From positions 39,202,760 through 39,266,759 of the forward strand of contig OX365947.1 in NCBI GenBank assembly GCA_947247005.1: a stretch of 64,000 bases of DNA. The letters run 5' to 3'. The notes below the pieces were generated by a model. The model made no database searches and was not told where the DNA came from. It saw only the letters and a program-made list of their open reading frames with translations. Below are positions 53,855-64,000 of the stretch, in pieces. A program made the translations under genes and the position numbers. This stretch comes from Spisula solida. Taxonomy: Eukaryota; Mollusca; Bivalvia; Venerida; Mactridae. How positions within the stretch are numbered: position 1 is the stretch's first letter; every line of letters starts with the position of its first letter.

Positions 53855-56800
53855 ACTGTTGACGTGTGGTGAAGTTCCTGGTTCCTTGTGGAAGTGTGAG
53901 CTAATACTGGTTATGATACAGTCCAGTAAACTGGTTAGGTAAATATGTCTCCGAATATAAGTTATAACGGAGAACTGAAAACTTGATGAAAATGGCATAA
54001 ACTGAGAAAAGTTGCAAAAATTTGCGACAATGACCCAGAGTGGGCACTGCAAATAACTCGGAAGAAGAAGAGGTAAACAAGAAGTTATGATTATCATGCA
54101 CGTTAACTAACTTATACTCACATCCCATAGAATTTCCGTATGCAACACACATCGTCCATAATTACTCGTATTTACCTGTTTACCTCACAATCATTATTTT
54201 CTTGTTCGTATTCCGTTTAAAAATGGTAAACACAATAATTTCAAATCCACGAAATTGGTCACGTGGTTTGGGGTCAACATTGACCCACTTATTTCGGCTT
54301 TTCCCGCTTGTATTTGCGCACTGCCGTAACAAGTGGTCATTTAAAGGGGAAGTCTGTAGACATATAGCAATACTGCATGTATTGTTTCTCGAATGAAATA
54401 TATTATATTTAAACCTGCATTTGTATATTTTCTTGTGTAACGTGGTAACCGAATATTTGGAATGATTCAACTTATACCGCCATTTATATAACAAAAAAGT
54501 ATGTATTTTTATAATTCTTTAACAATTGTGTTGATCATTTGAAAGCCTTTTAAAACGTCGTCTAGTTGTCCACTAGCTTCCCCTTTAAAATATTGATTTG
54601 AAGGCCAGGGAACGCACTGGTTTTTCGTGATCCGCTCAATGAAACATTTTATATGTGGTAGTTGGGAGTCCATCAGCACAAAAGTCGCTTATTTTTCATG
54701 GTCCAAGGCATTTTTTAGTAGAAGTGTTTTAATACCATATTTGAATTGCCCAATACCAGTTGTATATGGTTTGGGTGGATGCCACGCGCAAAACCCTCTG
54801 TGAAGGTCATAAATGAGGTCAAAGGTCAATTAAGTGCATATAGCATACATCAACTTGAAATTGCACCATGTCTTGGTCAATTCTACAGGTAGAATGGTCA
54901 AAATGGTATCAAAATGAAGCTAATGAATTGGTTCATCATTTGCAATGATTTTATGCAAATTATCCCATTTGCATACTCATGAATAATTATGAGGAAGTCA
55001 AAAATTTGTAAATTTTCGTTAAAAATCTACTAGTATAGTTGACAAATATATGCCATATCTTCCTTATTTCTATTATTTAAAGATCCGAATTGTACCAAAA
55101 TCATGTGAAGACATAGGGCTTTCGTTAAATGTATATTTTTATAGATAAATATAATTTAATTCCACCGAGAATAACCGCCAAATGTGGGTGGGGGTAAATT
55201 TAAAACAGAACGTAAAAATCTCAATACAGTCAGAATCAACATTTAACACTCATTAAACATATTCCTTATATCAAAATATGATTTATTCGTGGAAATTGAT
55301 TTTAACTTACTTAAATATTATGCTAATTAACTCATTTGCATATTTATGAATATTGATAATGTATTGAACATGTATGACAAATAGCGTCCAAATAAGGATC
55401 TATATCTGAGTGATAAACAAGCAGTGCCTTTAAATAATTATACAAAATGCAACACATATGTCTCATTACACAATATATGTTTGTACATGACATGTAGAAC
55501 TGTATTATTTATTCTTATAATCATCGGCAAACCACAGTAGTTTCTACCGTTATTATACAAATTATACCAATTCCAATCAAAGAAAACATGTAGTGCCGTC
55601 AACGTAAAATGTCGCCTGGCATATTAACCTCTTAATTAATAAGTTGGTATTTTTTAACAAACTACCGGGTATACGTATGTTCCTTTAGTTGCATGTATAG
55701 AGTCGTATTGGAGAACAAGAAAACGTTATTCTTAGCCAATTGCAGTTCATTTCTTTCGTACCCTGACTTGTCCGTACTTTCACAATGTTTATAAAGCCTT
55801 AGTTGATACAGTTTGTTGCTATTTTAATCAGTAGCAATATGTAGTAAGTAACGATGATTAGGACGGTATAGTATGCACATATGAGTAATTTCCTTTTTGA
55901 ACGTTTCTATTGTGACTTTACAAATCATAAGCTTATCAATAAAGACTACACAACTTGGATTCAAACGAGATAGAAAAAGTCGCCCGATGCGTCGAATTAT
56001 ATCTGGTCCTGATACTAGTATACCCATGCCACAATCAAACGATTATATCATCCTAATGAGTTAAACCGAAGTCGATACTCGCTAAGTTACTTTCCTTTAG
56101 TTTGCGGACAAAGTCAGAGACGTTACTAAGAAAGAACGGGCTTGTTGTAAGAGAAAGCTACCACAATGTACAGAAGACAACGAAAGATGCGAAGTTTGCC
56201 AAATGTCATCAAAAGATGCGAGGGTCATTTTATGCTTTGGGTGCTTCAAGCGAAGGATGCCTTACTTATTTATTATTCAGTTCTCTTCATTGATTCCGTT
56301 TTTCCTCAGGTTCGGCCTCTACTGTTCTTCGCCTTGCGGTTTTCAGTCTTGTTCTCGGCCTCTTAATGCCACGAGGTATCAACTGAGACGCTTGAAGCAT
56401 ATACATTTCCCACTGCGTATGTCTTTGTCTAGGGGATGAACTCCCAATATGGATTTGGGAGGCATCGTAAACAGGTTGCTCGTGGTGTCGGGGAAGTATA
56501 TGGGAGGTCATCAGACAAGTTGTGACATCAGGAGGAACCATGATGATCAAGGAGTATCGGGGTGCATTGCAAAAACTCTCGATGTGCTCGAGACATTATG
56601 CGTCAATTCCTCTTCCTCGGGGATGTACTTCCGATGGATTTAAGAGCTTAGCAGGCGTCTATGATCCCATTTATCTCAGAGAAGGCATCCGGTGTCTCGG
56701 GTAAGCTTCATGAATGTTTTGGGGAATCTGGAGACATCTTGTGAAAACGCGAGTACATGTACATACGTCAGGGAAATTCAATGCATGCATATTTTTACCC

Positions 56801-57996
56801 GATGTATTCGCGCTGTCATGTCGGGAATAACCCGGGAATGCATCTCAGAAGCGCACCAGAGACTCGGGAATACCAGTTATCATGTTAACTTATGCGCTAG
56901 GCATCCCAGTGATATTTGGGACACATTCTCGGAAATTTGAATGGAAACTTCGGGTATGTCATGAGACATTTTGGGTCATCGTGAGTAATCGGGTGGGGGT
57001 ATCGGTAGACATCGGATGACTCCCGAGTTGTCCTGAAGTTATACGTTTGACCAACTGCCTCGATGATTTACTCCCGATGGAAATTAGGGACTTCGGGATG
57101 TGTTGGGATCAGGTTCTGCAAGAAAATCGGTAGTATCGAGAGACATAGACAAATGTGTAATTCCTTATCATCGTGTACCTTGGCATAGCCCCGACATATG
57201 TTCTGGGGAATTGTCCCAGTTACCGGAAGCCTACGTCTGATAATAGTTGAATGAGACAGGTAGAATTTGTCAAGATATAATATGTTAAAAATATTTGGGC
57301 CAAAATATTTTTCAGATTTGTCGTAGGTAGCCGTTGTGGAAACTTGACATGAGTATTTTCATGTTAGCTTAAATTTGCTTGATATATTCGCAGATTCGCA
57401 ACTTTGTTGTTTGGTTGTACTGTTTAGATTTTCCAAATTTGACGTAATCTATATAATGTTGATCAAAAAAGGTTCGCTATGTTTGTCTATTAAGTGTAAT
57501 AATGTTGTCAACCTGATCAATGTATAAGTCTTCAGCAAAGGTCTGAAGTATGACTTGTGTCTCTCTGGTGTTGATTTGTAGTCAAACCTAGTTTGCATAC
57601 TTGCTAAAGAAGAGTATGAAGGGTATTAAAATAATTATCGGATGGCATGATATAGATGTTTATAGAATCACCATCTGGGACATTCAAATATTCAAGTCTG
57701 TATAAAGTTGTGCCATCAAAGAAAACCAAACTGTGTACTGTACATATAATTCTCAGAACATGTCCCCAAACGACTACCGTATCATTGTTGGGTTTCTCTC
57801 TTTGACGGGATGTGAAACTATTATTCTGCTTGAAAAGATATGAACTTCTGTTGGATATTAGAAGAGACGTACATTCAGATGAGACAGACTTGTTAATGAC
57901 TCCTGTTTGTTAAAGCTCTAAAAAACAAGGCTTGAAATACTTCCGCCAAGAAGTTAAAAAAGAAGTTAAGTTACTAATATTCGAGGGCTGCTTTCA

Positions 57997-58311
57997 GCAG
58001 TTCAGCTGTTCAGCCACCCTTTGACATTTAACTTCCCTGGTCATTGGGTCACCTAAGGAACCCTGTGTTCGAGTTTCCCTGGGGAGACTACTTCTCTCCT
58101 GGTGAGTGTGCAGCCAACATCTATCAGCGGCGCCCGGAACTATCGAACGTGTATAGACATCGCCCTTACAGGCATCAATTCACACCTTGGTTGAGTGGAG
58201 CATGTGGGTTATTCTTGCTCAGAGAAATTTGAGCAGTGGTCGAGACGGGGATTGAACACGGGACCTTTCGACCCGAAGCGCGCCTCCCTATCTCTAGGTC
58301 ACTGCTCCCCC
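57997..58311 (-). mobile_element. tRNA-derived SINE-like element (copy B)
   Basis: Equivalent of 48885-49200, offset 9111 bp. I saw no difference in the tRNA-like head. Confidence 0.65.
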
Positions 58312-60000
58312 AGTGATGTGAAGTGATGCGCTCGAACTGCACACCGCAAGAGCAAACTACCAACCATGCACTTGTATACGGATACAAGCCGCGATGCATC
58401 CATAATGAATACAGAAATCAAGACGTGATCTACTAATTCTTCATACTACTTGCATTGAACTGAGAAGGTGTTTGTAAATTCACGTGCTAATATATCCACA
58501 GTAAATGTTCACAATCAATCTAAAACTAAACAGCGACATTGTAACTTGTCTTATTTGTACATATATACACTAATGTTTCATGAATGATTTGTGGAGTTTT
58601 CTGTATAGATTCATAGTTTAAAATTGCCAAGAACGTTATTGTCTTAAGCACTTAAGGGGGTATATGCACCTTGTGTTTAATGATCAAAGCTCCCACGGAC
58701 GGGCATTGGTACCTGCTGTTTCTCGGTACTCTGTAGATGTTATAACACGAAAGGCATGCTTTAACTCTATATTCATTCTAATTTAAACAAGACATGAATT
58801 AAAATATCAATCTGGTGCTGTATGGAAATATAATATAATGTAACAATATTCATGCTTTAAAATGAACCATTCCCCACCTATTTTGAGCTTTTACAAAGGA
58901 ACAAGTAAAAGTGTATGAACAATTTGCAATATCATTTTGATTATCATCATCTTTTTATATTCCTAAAGCATAATTTGAACCTAGTTTTATGTTTGTTCTT
59001 ATTTATCATACTAAACTCGAAAATACTAATTGCAGCTCACGTGTATGCCTACGTTTAGGTAGCTCATTCCTCCTTAAACGAATGTTGACATATTTTAAAT
59101 GAATTGGTACATTTCAAAACCAATATAATAGTTGTTACTTGTAATCCCATTTAAATCAATGCAAACACAATATTACTTATTTATAATACTGTTGACGCTA
59201 TTATGTTAGTTTGTGTTCATGTTTCATTTTAACCCCCACCCACTTTAAGCAAACGTGTGCCCTTAAATCGTTGAGAAGGTAAGTGTCAAGTTAACATATC
59301 AATAGCTTAGTATCTCACCATTAAATAACAATCATTTAGGCTTTCAAATAGCAAAAATGACGACATTATAACAAATAGATGGTTCACACACGTCGAATTT
59401 TTATGAAAAATATTGCTAATTTTAGGTGTTCTCATCAATATTCATGAGTATACAAATGCATGAATTAATAAAAAGTTATTTTTATTAATAGCCCAGTGCA
59501 TTAGCTTCATTTTGATACCATTTGTAAAATTTTTGACCGAAAACTGACAGAGATATAATGATATTTCGAGGGAGATATATAAAAAAATGCACTCATTTGA
59601 CCTTTGACCTAATTCTGAGAAAACGAGGCAAAATCACGGATGGCATCCGGCCGTTTCAGATTGCACACATATCAAAGATAACATATAGCATGGATGCCAC
59701 ATTCTACTCTCCGATGCCATGGCTCGTCATATTTTCTCCGTATGGACTCCCGACTATGGGGAAGATTGGTGTAGAATGAGCCATTTTTCAAAATAAATAA
59801 AAGAAATCATAGGCAGTGAACACTACAGTACCCTGTTTTTGACCAAACACTCCCCCAACAAAATCAAATTTTACCAATGTTTACCTATTTATATAAGGCC
59901 AGGAACAAGAAAATCCGACAAGAATTGCCTGTAATATTTGTAGCCGTGTATGTTTATTATTCATTCAAATACAATATTACGTGTACCATCATGCAGCTTT

Positions 60001-60568
60001 TTAGTGCAAATGTTAAAGTTTAGGTAAAGGTTATATCTTATATCTTTAAAGTGCATTAACATATTGCTTTGATACTTTACATACTTGTTCACCACCATGG
60101 TCCGAACCCTACACAGGGGTAGGTAACTACATCAAGCAATTTGGTGAAATTATGTCCCCTTTTGGACTTGGAAATGCAAATGTAAAAGTTTAGGTACACG
60201 TTTCTTATCCTTTAATATATTTAAAGTGTATTGATATATTGCTGTGATACTTTGTATATTTGTTCACCATCATGACCCAACCCCTACACAGGAGTAGATA
60301 ACTATTTAGCATTTTGTTGAAATCATGCCCCATTTTGGACTTAGATATGCTTACTTGTTCATCTTCATGGTCAAAAGAACCTACACATGAGTAGGTAACT
60401 GTCCTGCATTTTGTCCCAATTATTTCCCTTGTTCGAAGCCCCAACCTCTACACAGCAGAGGGTAATGCTACTGACATGAAGCATTTTGTTTTGAATATAT
60501 AATGATTATACTATCCTAGCATGGCACTGAGAATAGTGGAGTGCCCTGTTCGTGGACAGCCCTTGTTT
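60001..60568 (+). mobile_element. Helentron-like element, family C, copy 2 (copy B)
   Basis: Equivalent of 50890-51457. One substitution precedes the end hairpin (GTGCCCTGTTCG against GTGCACTGTTCG). Confidence 0.7.
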
Positions 60569-61254
60569 CATATTCTTTAATATTAAAAAAATATCCAAAG
60601 CATGCTATGATTCATACCTACCACTGTTAAACTCTGTTCGTTTCGCACATTCACCTAAAATGAAACAGGAGCAGACTCATAGGAAAGGAAACGATAAGGT
60701 AGCTAGGTAGATATATTTTATTCAGTATTGAATGTACATGTACATACATGGATATATGCAAACAACATGTATAATAAAACAACTTTTACATACATGCATT
60801 TATAAATAACCATGACAAGCACACCAACACTAAGGATGACACAAAAAAGAGATACCTCTTATTTCCATTGTGGTCCTTTAGTGTTGGTGGCATGACATAG
60901 AGAGGCATTATGTAAGCTAGTAATGTTATTATATTGACCATTGTATAAATGTATAAATTAACATAATTGCATTAAAGTATTTTATCACAGTTACTTCTCA
61001 ATAATAAGTTAAGCATTTCTTTACATTATCAATTTTATATCACACATAATCGGAATCAACAGTCAAATTAGCTAAAAGTCTAGATAAATTTAAAGAAGTA
61101 CCAATACTGAAAGACACTATCAAGCATAGATTAATAACTAAATGAATAAATAAATATAATATATTACTCATATATTAAATCATAAATAAATCGTGTGATT
61201 CAATAGATGTAAATATTGAATCTCTTAAATATTAAATTAATAGATGAATGAATA

Positions 61255-61640
61255 AATAAATAGTCATTTTAACACTCTTTATTTATTCTAAATTGTCTAA
61301 GAAATGTCTTTTCACTTTAGCTTTAAAAACAGGCAATTTCTCAGTCTGTGCTATACTAGCAGATGTTATATTGGCAAATACCAGAACAGAAGAATGATTT
61401 TGTGCCAAACTCTTTAACTTTAGGAACAGCAACTCCTTCCTGATCACTTAACATTGTGTTGTAAGAATGTACAGAACGTTGTGGAATAAAATTGTCCCCA
61501 TGTTGTCTGGGCCATTTTATTTTTATTTGAAAGACATGACACAGACTGATCTGGTCTACTCGTTTATTGACTGGTAACCAGTTAAGGAATTTAAAATGTT
61601 CACTTCCTATGTCACGGGCGGTAATCACGTGACTTCGTCT
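61255..61640 (-). pseudogene. Non-LTR retrotransposon RT C-terminal remnant
   Basis: The minus frame 61628-61356 (90 codons) contains LNWLPVNKRVDQISLCHVF and later VHSYNTMLSDQEGVAVPKVK and EFGTKSFF. After one frameshift it continues with ASIAQTEKLPVFKAKVKRHF then LDNLE and a stop, and then AATAAATAAAG. This order (LPV-x-x-R-x-D, then H-x-YNT, then VP, then F-x-x-x-x-K at the end) is characteristic of the C-terminal tail of CR1/jockey-like LINEs. The catalytic domain is missing. It belongs to a different LINE group from the two plus-strand fragments. Confidence 0.7.
61625..61632. promoter_or_regulatory. E-box palindrome TCACGTGA
   Basis: A perfect palindromic E-box of the type bound by bHLH-Zip factors, 25 bp upstream of the candidate ATG at 61658. 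Function is inferred from position only, and the site overlaps the edge of the LINE remnant. Confidence 0.3.
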
Positions 61641-61657
61641 TGTATGTTAAACAAACA

Positions 61658-61677
61658 ATGGCGGACGTTCAGCCTCG
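61658..61677 (+). CDS. Candidate first coding exon (MADVQPR...)
   Basis: AACAATGG gives a good start context. The frame reads ATG GCG GAC GTT CAG CCT CG and then meets GTAAGC, a good splice donor. The short GC-rich start (MADVQPR) followed by AT-rich DNA is how many animal first exons look, and the ATGGCGG context also resembles a YY1 site over a start codon. No downstream exon was recognised before the window ends. Chance occurrence is quite possible. Confidence 0.3.
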
Positions 61678-63699
61678 GTAAGCACCTATTTTTCTTGAAG
61701 TTATATGTCTTACAGCCTGGATATCAAAACCTCACATAGCCTATCATATGCGCAATGCTTTTTTCGAACGTTAGAACTTAGTTTTGCCTCATGATGTGAA
61801 TAGATTTCGAGAACGCTCATTGAATTTGATCCAGAGTTTCGGCGCAAGGCCGGTATGTTGCACGCATCGTATACATTGTTGTCGAATTATCCACAAATAA
61901 GGCTCTCTGCTACGAAAAAGGTATAAAATTATATCAAATGTTTGATTATATCGTGAACGAAACATGTATGGATTTCTACGGGGTAAAATTCGTCAGTATA
62001 TTTCAAATTTACGAAAGTAGTATGTAAAACGAACGTTTTTGTACTGGTATGTCTCACGTACAAATCTCTGTAGGGTTCAGTAAGTTCAGAGTTAGCTCTT
62101 TTTAAACATCTTACCATCCCATATATATGTTTTATATGTCAAAATATTTACAGAACGATACAGTTGAAGTCCAATTATTGCATTACGTGATATAAAATTG
62201 CAAGAAAAGTACTTCAAATGTGTGCCGTTAATTCAGATGCTTTAATGCTCATGATTTAACCATGTCATTTCTTAATGGAAACTATATTATCAATGTAGTT
62301 TGTTAAAACACAAAGAGATCTATATCGATTAAAGTCCGTGGAAATATTTAGACACGACTGTTTTCAGGTTGTATGTAGTAAACATATAACGCCACCCGGT
62401 CGAAGCTATTTCCTGATTTAGTTAAATGGCAATTGGGTCATGCGGAGAACGGAAACGTTCGTTTCTGAAAAGTTGGGAGTGGCAAACTAGTTTTGTGATA
62501 TAATTTCTAATCCTTCTTTTAATAGACACATTTCAGTGTGACGTCACAACCACCTGTAACTGTTTATCTGTTTGGATGACAGAAAGGGGCCAGCATTTAT
62601 AAACAAAACATAGACACTGGAAAAAAAATTCTAAATAACTTTTTCATGTTTTGGCCGAATTTCAATATATTTATATCCACGGGAAGCGCTTGACTTTCAT
62701 TTTTAAAAATGCTATCGGTTTAATAGTTTTACATTTCAAACACACCAAAAAAATGAATTTAATTAACCAAAATTATTACTCTAGTTCACCACCAACATTT
62801 GCAAGTTTAAATAGTTGTTAAAACGGGGAATTTCAGATAAGAAAACTTTTTTTACATAATCAAAATATGAATGTAAAGAGCTTTCCACAGATATAAGATA
62901 CTTGTAAATTGTACGAAAAATGAATTAGTAGTCTCAAATATAAGATTACTAGTTTTAAGACAATATCCACCGTATATTTCCTGCCATCCAGATAAAATCA
63001 TCCATATCTTTATGATATCTTGTTACTACTTTTAGAACATAAACAATAATATGAAATGTGCCTATAGTTACAAATATTAAATTGGTGTCGATCCTACCCC
63101 AAACAAATGAGTTTATATATAATATTGAAACCAGAGAGCCTAAACAACAATTCAACCACGATCCGCGGAATAATTCATATAAACATATAGCAAACAAAAT
63201 GCCGAGCATAGCCTTTATACAAGAGCATGTATTATTACCCCCATAAAACATACCTAAAACCTCTCAAATTGGCTGTTACTATTTACGCCCCGTATCACAT
63301 GACATATTTATGAATGAATGAACGTAAACTTTATAGTAAAAACTCCTACGAGTCGCGATGGCAAGGCAAGTTGCTCGAGAATCCAGTGTTACAGCTATGA
63401 CGCATCTATTTTTAGAAACTCCAATATACTCTCGAAACTAAGTTTCATTAAAACTTCTGATAATTAATTCATATAGAATTTTTCATTTCATGAAATAGAT
63501 AACCATATACTCGTGCTATTAAAATTGTTTCAATGTTTTAAATGTGTTATTTCCTTCAGAAAATTACGAAGGTCGTTTTCATTAACGAGGGAGGCAATTG
63601 TACCAGCTAATAAGCCACTCAATTTCAGCGTGGAATTATGTTCAATGTCAAATGGGTGAAAATAGAATGCGCGCAGTTAAATAGTACGGGATATTATCG
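61678..63699. other. AT-rich DNA, possibly intron
   Basis: No supportable exon or repeat. A 98-codon minus frame at 62955-63251 (starts MFYGGNNTCS) has hydrophobic stretches but no recognised family and an AT-rich composition. I treat it as unproven. Confidence 0.45.
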
Positions 63700-63940
63700 T
63701 ATTTAAAATCGAAATAAAAACTCTGTTCTTGTATTTTGTCGGTGAATAAAACACGGGCAGCAGTTCGGATGCGGAAAATTAAATCACGAGTGCGTATAAA
63801 ACACGGGCAGGAGTTCGGATGCGGAAAATTAAATCACTCGTGCTACGGACTCGTGATTTAATTTTTCCGCATCCGAACTCCTGCCCGTGTTTTATTCACC
63901 GACAACTGCGTGAACAGATTTTTATTTCTTAAATATTACA
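63700..63940. repeat. Foldback element with partly duplicated left arm
   Basis: GTCGGTGAATAAAACACGGG at 63738 is the reverse complement of the segment ending at 63903. The arms continue through AGTTCGGATGCGGAAAATTA and AATCACGAGT. The left arm contains this block twice (63746-63789 and 63797-63836), the right arm once. Weaker pairing extends outward (AAATAAAAACTCTGTTC with GAACAGATTTTTATTT). Confidence 0.8.
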
Positions 63941-64000
63941 ATAATCTAGGTATGATAATGCAAAATATTGACGTTTAAACAGGTATGCGCTATTTCCAGT

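Larger units (their letters stand above)
51978..61088. repeat. 9111-bp tandem segmental duplication, copy B
   Basis: Direct repeat of 42855-51977, starting at the shared TTTA. It contains the same nested features: palindrome 52267-52393, M1 52603-52708, foldback 52715-53854 with 57-bp array 53213-53553, inverted-repeat structure 54664-59751, SINE-like copy 57997-58311, family C end to 60568 and hairpin 60822-60890. It lacks the 12 bp at 48766-48777 of copy A. Copy B ends in GATAAATTTA and continues into unique sequence with a LINE remnant. Confidence 0.97.

Noticed and set aside
42855..61088. Two diverged haplotypes placed in tandem as the favoured explanation
   Set aside because: The copies look too similar for typical bivalve haplotypes and the junction shows microhomology. 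It is kept only as an assembly caveat in the findings.

Overview
This window looks like non-coding, repeat-dense nuclear DNA from an animal, most likely a bivalve mollusc. It is AT-rich and has no long open reading frame outside tandem repeats. It carries decayed non-LTR retrotransposons, tRNA-related SINE-like pieces, mariner-type terminal repeats and several families of non-autonomous elements with internal tandem repeats of about 145-175 bp. Such elements, with cores of tandem repeats, are known from clams, oysters and mussels (Pearl-like or Helentron-like). The species assignment is inference. No complete gene can be supported. Gene evidence is limited to two similar short exon-like segments on the minus strand (27967-28012 and 30597-30645) and one possible first exon on the plus strand (61658-61677).

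Layout. 1-7 kb: AT-rich DNA with foldbacks, a Helentron-like element (4330-5219) and a SINE-like copy. 7.65-9.23 kb: a 21-bp minisatellite of about 75 units, open on both strands in blocks. 10.2-11.8 kb: a broken LINE reverse transcriptase with a SINE-like module inside it. 12.05-12.55 kb: a 505-bp mariner-type MITE. 12.6-19 kb: mostly featureless. 19.3-21.45 kb: a 45-bp minisatellite that grows more homogeneous toward its right end. 26-36.7 kb: a dense, nested set of Helentron-like elements and mariner fragments, with degenerate tandem repeats. 37-42.8 kb: small tandem arrays, a second LINE fragment and a second mariner copy in inverted orientation.

42.855-61.088 kb: the most striking feature, a direct tandem duplication of a 9.12-kb unit. 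The two copies are almost identical (a few substitutions and one 12-bp indel noticed by eye), with TTTA microhomology at the breakpoints. Each unit holds a palindrome, a 1.14-kb foldback element with six 57-bp repeats, a 5.1-kb imperfect inverted-repeat structure, a tRNA-SINE-like copy and a truncated Helentron-like element. 61-64 kb: a LINE C-terminal remnant on the minus strand, a possible promoter and first exon, featureless DNA, and a foldback at the end.

The parts do not form a pathway. The unifying theme is structural: several sequence-unrelated families share one end design (short sub-terminal inverted repeat, small hairpin, then CTCTTGTT or a close variant), which suggests mobilisation by one Helentron-type machinery that is not encoded here.
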